Origin: Bacteroides sp.
Lineage (GTDB): Bacteria > Bacteroidota > Bacteroidia > Bacteroidales > Bacteroidaceae
Direction of reading: 5' to 3'
Assembly (NCBI GenBank): GCA_021202275.1
Contig: JAJQDI010000015.1
Location: forward strand, 224,637-288,636
Length of the DNA: 64,000 nucleotides
Positions 1 through 8,004 of the stretch are shown in pieces. The position numbers were made by a program, and so were the translations under genes. Every line of letters begins with the position of its first letter. Position 1 is the first letter of the stretch. Under the pieces are notes generated by a model, which searched no databases, was not told where the DNA came from, and saw only the letters and a list, made by a program, of their open reading frames with translations.

Positions 1-1
1 C

Positions 2-205
2 ATCAAAATGCAGGTACGTGAAATGATCGAAGCCAGAAAAAGAGCCAACCAGATGGACAACTATACAGACAAAGCCTTTGCTTACCAGGAGACCGTTTGT
101 CCTTTCCTGGAATCGATCCGCGAACACATCGACCATCTGGAAATGGAGATAGATGATGAGATCTGGCCTTTGCCGAAATACAGAGAGCTGTTGTTCAGCA
201 AATAA
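2..205 (+). CDS. Glutamine synthetase type III, C-terminal end (partial)
   Basis: Only the last 67 or so codons lie in the window; the gene begins upstream. The reading frame runs open from base 2 to a TAA at 203-205. The tail contains VREMIEARKRAN and ends WPLPKYRELLF, which is the characteristic C-terminus of the large type III glutamine synthetases (GlnN/GSIII) of Bacteroidetes and cyanobacteria. These enzymes make glutamine from glutamate and ammonia with ATP in the cytoplasm. The catalytic part is not visible here. An internal ATG at base 8 is not the true start. Confidence 0.85.
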   Translation: MKMQVREMIEARKRANQMDNYTDKAFAYQETVCPFLESIREHIDHLEMEIDDEIWPLPKYRELLFSK

Positions 206-206
206 A

Positions 207-286
207 GAGATTTACGATGTACTGAACCAACGGTCGACGAAGTCAACCAACGGTCAGCGAAGCTAATTACGATGTACGATTGAAAT
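207..286 (+). repeat. Intergenic repeat family I (copy D) with a 20-bp tandem insert
   Basis: It begins GAGATTTACGAT and ends GATGTACGATTGAAAT, the same ends as the copy at 21262-21350. The centre differs: it holds two tandem 20-base units starting ACCAACGGTC at 226 and 246. The first unit matches 4174-4191 (CTGAACCAACGGTCGACG). It lies directly after the glutamine synthetase stop codon. Confidence 0.6.
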
Positions 287-299
287 GACATAGTTTATA

Positions 300-423
300 A
301 AAACTTCCTGTTCGGGGTCTATGCCACTCTATTCTCTGTGTTCCCCGAAGGGGATCTGATCTTTTCTGACCTCGGTTCCTGCTGTTACACACACCAGATC
401 GGATGTCTGGTATAAGCTATGTC
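300..423. repeat. GC-richer degenerate intergenic repeat (family III)
   Basis: Non-coding stretch between two family I copies. The word TTCTCTGTGTTCCCCGAAGG near 331-350 recurs with a few changes at about 61698-61717 (TTCTCTGTTTTCCGCAAAGG), so this is a dispersed repeat and not unique sequence. No gene is supported here. Confidence 0.45.
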
Positions 424-507
424 ATTTCAACCGTACATTGTAACGTTCCCTGATGTTCATCATCAAATAAGGGTCATGACGAAGGAGTAAATCCGTAAAT
501 CGTAAAT
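424..507 (-). repeat. Intergenic repeat family I (copy C)
   Basis: Read on the minus strand it starts ATTTACGATTTACGG, has the core CATGACCCTTAT and ends GTACGGTTGAAAT. It is a diverged copy of the elements at 21262-21350 and 32203-32290. It sits just upstream of the Crp/Fnr promoter. Confidence 0.6.
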
Positions 508-509
508 AA

Positions 510-544
510 TTTGTTCTTTATTTCAATTTTTCTTCCTATTTTTG
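510..544 (+). promoter_or_regulatory. Promoter of the Crp/Fnr gene at 573
   Basis: A Bacteroides -7 box TATTTTTG lies at 537-544 and a TTTG at 510-513. The spacer of 23 is somewhat longer than the usual 19-21. The expected RNA start is about 20 bases before the ATG. Confidence 0.45.
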
Positions 545-572
545 TGCTTTATAACACAGTTTTATAACATTC

Positions 573-1277
573 ATGGTAAAGAACAATAACTTATCGGATA
601 TTATCATTGAAGATCATATTTCTGCTTTGTGGAATCCTTTGACTGATGAACAGAAGGCATTCCTGTCTCAGCATTTTGTGCTACAGAGCTATAAGAAAAA
701 TGAGATCATCCATTGCGAAGGAGAAAAACCTACGCACATGATGTGCCTGATAAGTGGAAAGGTAAAGATCTATAAAGACGGTGTCGGAGGACGCAGTCAG
801 ATCATCCGCATGGTTAAACCCGTAGAATACTTCGGATACCGCGCCTACTTTGCCAATGGGAATTACCTGACTACAGGGGCTGCCGTAGAGCCCTCGGTGA
901 TCTGTTTGATACCGATGACGGCTATTATGACCCTGGTGAACCAGAACAACGATATCGCTATGTTCTTTATCCGGCAACTCTCTATCGACCTCGGAGTAGC
1001 GGACGAACGAACCGTGAGTCTGACCCAGAAACACATCCGGGGCCGCCTGGCCGAGTCCCTGATCTTCCTGATGGAAGGATATGGACTGGAAGAAGACGGT
1101 TCTACCCTGAGTATCTACCTCTCCCGGGAAGATCTGGCCAACCTGTCGAACATGACCACCTCCAACGCCATACGCACCCTTTCCAATTTCTCGAACGAAC
1201 GGCTGATCGCTATCGACGGACGCAAGATCAAGATCATAGACGAAGAGAAACTCAGAAAGATCAGCAAGATCGGATAA
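573..1277 (+). CDS. Crp/Fnr family transcriptional regulator
   Basis: A 234-residue cytoplasmic regulator. The N-terminal half (about residues 25-140) has the cyclic-nucleotide-binding fold pattern typical of the family, including KKNEIIHCEGE and LISGKVKIYKDG. The C-terminal part (about 155-225) is a winged helix with SREDLANLSNMTTSNAIRTL as recognition region. No cysteine cluster of the Fnr [4Fe-4S] type is seen, so the ligand is unknown. It stands alone behind its own promoter, and the next gene is transcribed separately from about 1490. The target genes cannot be told from the sequence. A second, unrelated-looking Crp/Fnr protein is encoded at 48084. Confidence 0.9.
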   Translation: MVKNNNLSDIIIEDHISALWNPLTDEQKAFLSQHFVLQSYKKNEIIHCEGEKPTHMMCLISGKVKIYKDGVGGRSQIIRMVKPVEYFGYRAYFANGNYLTTGAAVEPSVICLIPMTAIMTLVNQNNDIAMFFIRQLSIDLGVADERTVSLTQKHIRGRLAESLIFLMEGYGLEEDGSTLSIYLSREDLANLSNMTTSNAIRTLSNFSNERLIAIDGRKIKIIDEEKLRKISKIG

Positions 1278-1482
1278 GTCTTTCACTTTCTCCCTACACT
1301 TCCTCTTTTCCGGAAAACGTTCATCTGCCAGACACATCTACAGACAAACTACTTTATCAGTCAATTCATACAACGACCGGCAAGAAGATCAGATCCTCCG
1401 GAGTTTGTTACTTTTCGTACCTACAACCTGTCCCTCTTAAAAAAGTGTATCCGAAAAGCAGCGGAATATAAAAATAATGTTG

Positions 1483-1490
1483 TACATTTG
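1483..1490 (+). promoter_or_regulatory. -7 box for the GH20 gene
   Basis: TACATTTG, matching TAnnTTTG, lies about 50 bases before the ATG at 1539. I see no clear -33 TTTG at the expected distance. Confidence 0.4.
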
Positions 1491-1538
1491 GCCTGATTGA
1501 AAAACGTTTATTTACTAACTTAACACACATCACACCAC

Positions 1539-3981
1539 ATGAAGAAGACAATTTATTCTCTTCTTTTGTCGCTTTTCTGCATCTTTACCCCCGGATGTGA
1601 GCAGACAAAAGAGGTGGCGAACGAGTATAACCTTGTTCCCCTGCCCAATCAGATGACCCCTCAACCGGGACGTTTTCAACTCAGCAATCAGGTAACCCTC
1701 CTGACCGAAGGTTGTACACCGGAGGTAAAAGCCATCGCCGGTGAACTGGCGGAAAGGCTGGAAGCGACTTCCGGGATCCGGCTGCAACAGGCCGATAATG
1801 CCCGGGAAGGAGAGCCAGTGATCCGTTTCCTGCATGCCGAAGGATTGGAAAAAGAGGCTTACCGGCTTTCTGTCAGTCCGGAAGCGGTCGTGATACAGGC
1901 TTCCGAACCCAATGGATTCTTCTACGGCGTACAGACCATCTATCAACTGCTACCTGTGGCTATCTATGGCGATCAGGTGGTGAAACGCGCGGCCTGGTCG
2001 GTGCCCGCCGTAGAGATTGAAGATGCTCCCCGGTTCGGCTACCGGGGTATGCATCTGGACCCGTGCCGCCATTTCATCCCTCTGGAATATACTTACCGGT
2101 TCATCAACCTGATGGCCATGCACAAAATGAATACGTTGCACTGGCACCTGACAGACGACCAGGGATGGCGCATCGAGATCAAAAAATATCCGAAACTCAC
2201 CGAGATAGGCTCCAAACGCAAACATACCCTGGTAGACTATTACTTTACCAACTGGCCCCATGTATTTGACGGCAAGGAACACAGCGGCTATTATACCCAG
2301 GAAGAGATCAAAGAGGTGGTAGCATACGCGGCCAGCAAATACATTACGGTGATCCCGGAAATCGAGATGCCCGGTCATGCCATTGCCGCGCTGGCCTCCT
2401 ACCCCGAACTCTCCTGCCGTCCGGATACCACATACGAAGTGACGGGTATCTGGGGCATCTTCGATGAGGTATTCTGTCCCAAAGAAGAGACCTTCACTTT
2501 CCTCGAAGGAGTGATAGACGAGGTGATCGAACTGTTCCCAAGCCCCTATATCCACATCGGTGGAGATGAATGTCCGAAAACCGCGTGGAAGAACTGCGCA
2601 CATTGTCAGGACCTGATCCGTAAACTGGGCCTGAAAGACGATACCACACCCAGTCCGTTAGACGGTATCAGGCATAGCAAGGAAGACAAACTGCAAAGTT
2701 ACTTTGTGACCCGGATGGAGAAATACATCAACAGCAAAGGCAGGAATATCATCGGATGGGACGAGATCCTGGAAGGCGGACTGGCACCCAACGCCACCGT
2801 GATGTCGTGGCGGGGCGTACAGGGCGGACTGAATGCCGCCAAAGCCGGACACGATGCCATCATGACCCCCAGCCCGCAAATGTACCTGGATTATTATCAG
2901 GAAGATCCGGAATTCGCACCGGTCACCATCGGAGGATATGAAACCCTGAAAAAGGTATATTCCTTCGACCCGGTTCCGGAAGACGCGGACGAACTGGTAA
3001 AAAAACACATCATCGGGTTCCAGGGCAATACCTGGTCGGAATACATGTATACATTGGAAAAAAGAGACTATCAGATATTCCCCAGAGCCCTTGTGGTAGC
3101 GGAATCGGCCTGGACAAAAAATGAGAACAAAGACTGGGAAGACTTCTGCAAACGTCTGGTGAGTGAGTTCGAACGGATGGATCTGCTGGGCGTAAACGCT
3201 TGTCGCAACTTCTTCGATGTCAATGTATACACAAACGTACTGAACGATAACGGTTTGCATGTAAGATTAGAGACATACTATCCGGGAGCAGAGATCTATT
3301 ATTCGACAGACGGTACGGAACCCGCGCCCCGTCAGAACCTGTATAAAGAGCCCTTCCCGCTGGAAGGTAACATCGATCTGAAAGCTGCCGCGTTCAAAGA
3401 CGGTAAGATGCTGGGGAAAGTGATACACAAACCTCTCTACGGCAACCTGATCAGCGGAAAGAAATTCTACAGTGCCCCCACCCCCGGATGGATGAGAGGA
3501 GGCAGCTTCGGAGAAAACGACTACCTCGGAGCAGACCCGAATACGCTGGGAATCACCAACGGAAAAAGAGGGAATAATGCCTCTTACACTCCCTGGAGTA
3601 GTTACAAATTGAAAAAAAGACAATCCGGAACTCGAATTCGTGATGAAATTCGACCAGCCGCAACAGATCAGACAGGTGGTATTCGGTACACTCTTCAACC
3701 CTGCTTATCGTGTACTTCCCGCCAAAGGAGCAGTGATCGAGATATCAGCCGACGGAGAATCTTATCAGCAGATAGCACAGGAAGTATTAGAAAAAGAATA
3801 TCCCGAGCGGGGAAGGAAAGCATTCACGGATGTGATCAACTTTGAACCTGTAGAGGCACAGTACGTAAAGATACGCATCCAGGGAGGCGGTACCCTGCGC
3901 AACGGTATCGACTGCCGCAAAGACACACCGGAAGATATTATCCTGGCGGATCTGTATGTAGACGAGATAGAGATCTATTGA
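1539..3981 (+). pseudogene. GH20 beta-N-acetylhexosaminidase lipoprotein, frameshifted near its 3' end
   Basis: Secreted glycoside hydrolase family 20 enzyme that removes terminal N-acetylhexosamine from glycans. Residues 1-20 form a lipoprotein signal (lipobox FTPGC). About 30-150 is the GH20b-like N-domain and about 155-520 the catalytic barrel, with HWHLTDDQGWR and the catalytic pair in HIGGDE (D343-E344). The C-terminal part looks like a chitobiase-C/F5/8-type accessory region. The frame from 1539 closes at 3845 in a nonsense tail, while the family-like sequence (FVMKFDQPQQIRQVVFGTLF onward) continues in the +1 frame to 3981. The shift lies in a run of seven A at 3612-3618, where six would restore the frame to about 813 residues. 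The catalytic domain is intact, so the enzyme may be active even if the shift is real. A sequencing error is likely. Confidence 0.85.
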
Positions 3982-4521
3982 TCTCCGGAACAAGATGATA
4001 TAGGGCCTGTCCCAGGATAGGATCTAATTAAGTAAGATCTATTTTGAGGCAGCGCCTTTAAGTGAATCTCTTAGTCCTGAAGGGATGTGCGATTCCAGCC
4101 TGGGGTAAGGAGGACGAAACGCAGTGTAGTCTGACACCGCCCTGGGGTGCGAACCCCACACGAAAAAGGAGTGCTGAACCAACGGTCGACGCAGTCGAAG
4201 CACGACCGAAATTAAAGAAGCATCATTTCTTTTCGCTCGTGCTTACAGCACTCCTTATTTATATCATCTTATATCTCTTCCCAGGGTGGTGGCTTGCTTC
4301 GTTTCTCTATGCTTCACCTTACCCTGGGCGGGAATCGGTTGTCCCTTCAGGACCAGGAAAAGTACCGATTCATGGATACAACCTGAAAAAAGTTAGATTC
4401 CAAGAACATAAAATCTATGTGGAAACAGCCTATTCCTTCTTTTATTAAATAGCCCTTGTGTTTGTCTTCCTATACTGTATCCTCCGGTTTCGGGAATTAT
4501 TAGTATCTTTGGACAAACGAT
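3982..4521. repeat. Gene-free stretch with degenerate intergenic repeats (family III)
   Basis: No convincing gene. 4062-4200 carries GC-rich repeat words (CCTGGGGTAAGG, CCTGGGGTGCGAACCCC) of a kind common between Bacteroidales genes. 4174-4191 repeats the sequence at 222-239. An open frame at 4062-4448 exists, but its start lies in this repeat and its translation resembles no family I know. A -7 box TATCTTTG at 4504-4511 serves the following gene. Confidence 0.5.
4504..4511 (+). promoter_or_regulatory. -7 box for the WG-repeat lipoprotein gene
   Basis: TATCTTTG fits TAnnTTTG. With a start site roughly 6-8 bases downstream, the ATG at 4531 is a more comfortable start than the one at 4522. Confidence 0.45.
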
Positions 4522-5484
4522 ATGTATCCCATGCGACATCTATTTATCAAACTCCTGCTCCTTCTGCCCATTGCCTTCCTGGCAACGTCCTGTGTTACTA
4601 AACAATACAGAAACCAACCCGTATCTGTTTTTATGCCTCTGGAGCAACCCGCGCTTTTCGAAGGTACCTATCTCAATGAGAACGGGGTATTGGTGGAGAT
4701 GCTATACTTAGATAAGAAAAAAGGAAGAGAGATAGCAGACGCCGTAGACTTTGTTACACTTACCTGGGACGGTAAGGATCACCTGATAGCCTCAGCAACT
4801 ACCGAAGAGGGCCCCGTTACCTACCACGTCAAAAGAAAGAAAAACGCTCCCTATTTTCAGAAAAGTTCTACTTTCCTGATCCCCTTTCCGCCGCTCTATA
4901 TGCAACACGACTACAGACAGATCCAACTGGGCACAGACAGCATATCGGATCTGTTGCTCTATTACTGGCACCGGGGCGGAGGCATGGTGCTGCTGGTTGC
5001 CGGAGGCGGGGCAGACCAGAGAGACTACCGCTTCAACCGGTTCGACCCGCAGGATAGCGATGTGTGGTATCCGTGCAAAGAGGGAGACAAATGGGGATAC
5101 AAGCGAGGAGACCGATGGATGATCTCTCCGCAATATGAATACGCACGCCTGTTTCAGGACGATCTGGCCCGCGTGAAACAAAACGGGAAATGGGGTATCC
5201 TGAGAAAAGACGGTAAGATGTTGACACCCTTCCAATACGATCGGATCGACCCGTTCTATATACATCCCTATGGAGGGGTCATAGGAATAGACCCTCCCGC
5301 AGACAAATATGACCCGGAAGTATATATCATCGCCAAAGCATACAGGAACGGCAAGGAAGGGTATATAGATAACGAAGGCAAAGAGCGTATCCCCGTCCGA
5401 TACGAAACCATCAGGTATTTCGATGACGGAGTGGCCAAAACCCGGCTAAACGGCAGGAAAGTGACTGTTACCTATAGAAAATAG
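4522..5484 (+). CDS. WG-repeat-containing lipoprotein
   Basis: A protein of up to 320 residues with a lipoprotein signal (lipobox LATSC, about residues 20-24), so it is expected in the cell envelope. The C-terminal half has WG (KWG) repeats: DKWGYKRGDRW, GKWGILRKDGK and GKEGYIDNEGK, each followed by a pattern like FQYDRI or VRYETI. WG repeats are beta structures thought to mediate binding, and no enzymatic function follows from them. The ATG at 4531 is an alternative start. The gene converges with the HlyIII gene; only 3 bases separate the stops. Confidence 0.8.
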   Translation: MYPMRHLFIKLLLLLPIAFLATSCVTKQYRNQPVSVFMPLEQPALFEGTYLNENGVLVEMLYLDKKKGREIADAVDFVTLTWDGKDHLIASATTEEGPVTYHVKRKKNAPYFQKSSTFLIPFPPLYMQHDYRQIQLGTDSISDLLLYYWHRGGGMVLLVAGGGADQRDYRFNRFDPQDSDVWYPCKEGDKWGYKRGDRWMISPQYEYARLFQDDLARVKQNGKWGILRKDGKMLTPFQYDRIDPFYIHPYGGVIGIDPPADKYDPEVYIIAKAYRNGKEGYIDNEGKERIPVRYETIRYFDDGVAKTRLNGRKVTVTYRK

Positions 5485-5487
5485 GCT

Positions 5488-6144
5488 TTACAGGATGAGC
5501 CAGATAGCGATGATATGTGCCATGCTCCCTCCCAGACAAAAGAAATGAAAAAGAGCGTGCATATAGGGCTTGCGCAAAGAGTACAGAACAGCCCCCAGGA
5601 TGTACGAAGCTCCACCTGCCAGTAACCACCAGAAAGCAGCAGTAGAACCTGTTTCTGACAGGCGACTCAATAAAGGTTTCATCGCTACAAGTATGCACCC
5701 TCCCATACTCACGAAACAAACTGTCTCCAGATGGCTGTGCTCTTTGAGGCGCATAAAACTCAGCATACTACCCACCAGGGCACAGATCCAGACAAAAGAG
5801 AAGATCCCCCACCCCCAATATCCTTCGTGACGAAGCACCAGTAAGGTGAAAGGTGTATATGTACCGGCAATGTGGCAGTAGATCGCGGAATGATCGAACC
5901 GCCGCAAGAGTTCTTTGGTACGGCCCGGCTTCCAGCCATGATACAGCGTAGAACTCAGGTAAGAAAAAAGCATACCTGCCAGGTAGATGGATATACATAT
6001 ATATGCCCATACCACATCTTCCCCGTGCGCGGCTTTCCGGAACAAAAAGACCGAAGCCACGGCTCCCAGTAAAATACCCAATCCATGCGTCCAGGTATTC
6101 CATGCCTCCTCTACGGGACGGTAACGTGCAACAGTATCAGACAA
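5488..6144 (-). CDS. Hemolysin III / PAQR family membrane protein
   Basis: A protein of about 218 residues with around seven membrane segments, of the HlyIII (YqfA/TIGR01065) group of the PAQR superfamily. Family marks include the N-terminal AWNTWTHGLG, SSTLYHG, the FDHSAIY motif and a C-terminal histidine region (HALFHFFCLGG), which are the likely metal-binding positions. The biochemical role of bacterial members is not settled. There is no ATG near the expected start: the frame opens with TTG at 6144, and a TAA lies three codons further upstream inside a repeat that begins at 6148. TTG is therefore the best available start. Confidence 0.85.
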   Translation of the reverse strand: MSDTVARYRPVEEAWNTWTHGLGILLGAVASVFLFRKAAHGEDVVWAYICISIYLAGMLFSYLSSTLYHGWKPGRTKELLRRFDHSAIYCHIAGTYTPFTLLVLRHEGYWGWGIFSFVWICALVGSMLSFMRLKEHSHLETVCFVSMGGCILVAMKPLLSRLSETGSTAAFWWLLAGGASYILGAVLYSLRKPYMHALFHFFCLGGSMAHIIAIWLIL

Positions 6145-6147
6145 ATT

Positions 6148-6187
6148 GAATTACGATTTACGGATTTATGATTTACGATTGAGTTCA
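6148..6187. repeat. Intergenic repeat family I words (copy F)
   Basis: The words TTACGATTTACGG, TTATG and ATTTACGATTGAG stand directly upstream of the HlyIII start. The rest of the 6145-6385 gap has no gene. Confidence 0.45.
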
Positions 6188-6329
6188 CTGATGTACGTGC
6201 AACAGAATGCAATGCGTAAACCGTAAATTCCGGATAAAAAATAAAGGGATTCTAAGTAAATATCGTGCTTTATACACCCTCTTTCCAGTCAGAGTGGATA
6301 CTCAGAGAGATCATATCCACCCTTCCTAC

Positions 6330-6382
6330 AACTTAAAACTCAGAACTTAAAACTTATAACTTATAATTTATAATTTAAAACT
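6330..6382. repeat. Intergenic repeat family II (ACTTAAAACTTATAAC words)
   Basis: About six variants of AACTTAAA/AACTTATA follow each other directly beside the trxB stop codon. The same words occur at 21187-21217, 21566-21600 and 26430-26584. Confidence 0.6.
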
Positions 6383-6385
6383 TGC

Positions 6386-7330
6386 TCAAAGCCTGTGTTC
6401 GGAGAGATAACGCTCTGCCTCCATAGCGGCGCGGCATCCCGAACCGGCAGAGGTGATCGCCTGACGGAAATAAGGATCGGCCACATCACCGGCAGCAAAT
6501 ACCCCCGGCACATTGGTACGCGTAGAGTGTCCGGGCGTAATAATATACCCCGTCGGGTCGGTTTCAATATAAGGCTTGAAGATATCCGAATTCGGCGTAT
6601 GACCAATGGCGAGGAAAAATCCGTCGATCGCCAGGTCGTAACGATATTCATCCGGTTCTCCGATACGACGTACCAGATGTACACCCTCTACCCCATTTTC
6701 GCCATAGAGCCCTACAGCATTGTGCTCAAACAACACTTTGATCTTCTCATGTTCCATCACGCGTTCCTGCATGATCTTGGAAGCACGCAGATAAGGCTTG
6801 CGCACAATCAGGTAGACCTGTGAAGCCAGACCCGCCAGGTAAACAGCTTCTTCACACGCTGTGTCTCCACCTCCCACTACAGCCACGATCTTACGGCGAT
6901 AGAAAAAGCCATCACAGGTAGCGCACGCGCTCACACCCATACCGGCGTACTTCTTCTCATCGTTCAGCCCCAGATAGTTGGCACTTGAACCGGTAGCAAT
7001 GATCACTGTATCGGCCTGTATCTCAATATCATCATTGATGAACACTTTGTGAGGAGTGCCACTGAAATCTACCCGGGTAGCCAGTCCCTGACGGATATCG
7101 GTGCCGAAACGCAACGCCTGCCGGCGCAGATCTTCCATCATATCCGGTCCCATGATCCCATCGGGATATCCGGGAAAATTTTCCACTTCGGTAGTAGTTG
7201 TCAGCTGACCACCCGGTTGCAGGCCTTTATACAATACGGGATTGAGTTCTGCCCGCGCAGCATAAATAGCAGCTGTGAAACCAGCCGGACCCGATCCGAT
7301 GATCAGGCATCTTACTTTTTCTTTTTCCAT
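6386..7330 (-). CDS. trxB: Thioredoxin-disulfide reductase
   Basis: A 314-residue FAD- and NADPH-dependent enzyme that keeps thioredoxin reduced in the cytoplasm. It has the N-terminal FAD site GSGPAGFTAA (about 12-21), the redox-active CATC at residues 136-139, the NADPH-site GGGDTACEEA and the C-terminal FAD motif GVFAAGDVADPYFRQ. Length and motif order are those of bacterial TrxB. It is the last gene of the run ftsK-lolA-trxB, 17 bases after lolA, so it probably shares a transcript. Confidence 0.96.
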   Translation of the reverse strand: MEKEKVRCLIIGSGPAGFTAAIYAARAELNPVLYKGLQPGGQLTTTTEVENFPGYPDGIMGPDMMEDLRRQALRFGTDIRQGLATRVDFSGTPHKVFINDDIEIQADTVIIATGSSANYLGLNDEKKYAGMGVSACATCDGFFYRRKIVAVVGGGDTACEEAVYLAGLASQVYLIVRKPYLRASKIMQERVMEHEKIKVLFEHNAVGLYGENGVEGVHLVRRIGEPDEYRYDLAIDGFFLAIGHTPNSDIFKPYIETDPTGYIITPGHSTRTNVPGVFAAGDVADPYFRQAITSAGSGCRAAMEAERYLSEHRL

Positions 7331-7347
7331 TATGTTCTTCTTTTTTA

Positions 7348-7989
7348 TTAACGTAAATCAATGATCTCCGCATTCGGGTACTTTTTCCGATCAAATACGA
7401 AGACCGATTCTGAAAAATGCTGACCGCTCCGATAATCACTCAATACGATCTCACTCCGCGTCTGATCGCGTTGCCAGATCTGGATAAAGAGCGGCTGATA
7501 GTTCCGGCGTTTGATATACAGTACCAGTTTAGCCGGATCTTTCCGCTTGTCTGTAGCAGTCAGTATCACCTCATATATATCCTTTCCCGCATACCGGGAG
7601 GTAGTTCCCGACTGTTGGGTATATCCCTGCTGATAGAGAGACAATACCGCATAGGGATTTATCTGCTGAAGTTCCTCAGCGGCAGGATGGCTGATATTCA
7701 CCTCATCCGCATCACTCAGGTAACTCCATTGGGTCTTTCCGTCGAACCAGGTAACCGCGTCATCGGTAGTCCATACAAATTTATCACCCTGTAGCAGGAT
7801 CACCCCTTCGGCCTCTCCCAACAGCCGCTGACGGTCGTAAGTTTTCACGGTAAATACACTGCGGATGCCACCGGCCTGACGGAATACTGTCGCGGTCTTT
7901 TCCAGGACTTCCCGGACCGAAGGCTGCTGCGCCTGAAGAGCCGTCGCAAACACGATTACGAACAGGCCAATTATATATTTTTTCATCAT
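7348..7989 (-). CDS. LolA-like outer-membrane lipoprotein carrier
   Basis: A 213-residue periplasmic protein with a cleavable signal peptide (roughly residues 1-21, ending LQAQ). The body follows the LolA/LolB-like half-barrel pattern, for example GEAEGVILLQGDKFVWTTDD and TQWSYLSDADEV. Family members carry lipoproteins from the inner to the outer membrane. Sequence identity to proteobacterial LolA is usually low in this group, so the call rests on fold pattern, signal peptide and the conserved position between ftsK and trxB. Two adjacent ATG codons at 7989 and 7986 could start it. Confidence 0.8.
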   Translation of the reverse strand: MMKKYIIGLFVIVFATALQAQQPSVREVLEKTATVFRQAGGIRSVFTVKTYDRQRLLGEAEGVILLQGDKFVWTTDDAVTWFDGKTQWSYLSDADEVNISHPAAEELQQINPYAVLSLYQQGYTQQSGTTSRYAGKDIYEVILTATDKRKDPAKLVLYIKRRNYQPLFIQIWQRDQTRSEIVLSDYRSGQHFSESVFVFDRKKYPNAEIIDLR

Positions 7990-8004
7990 CTATGGAACGA
8001 ACGC

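Noticed and set aside
4062..4448. Open frame of 128 codons
   Set aside because: It starts inside a GC-rich intergenic repeat, has no promoter, and its translation shows no family features.
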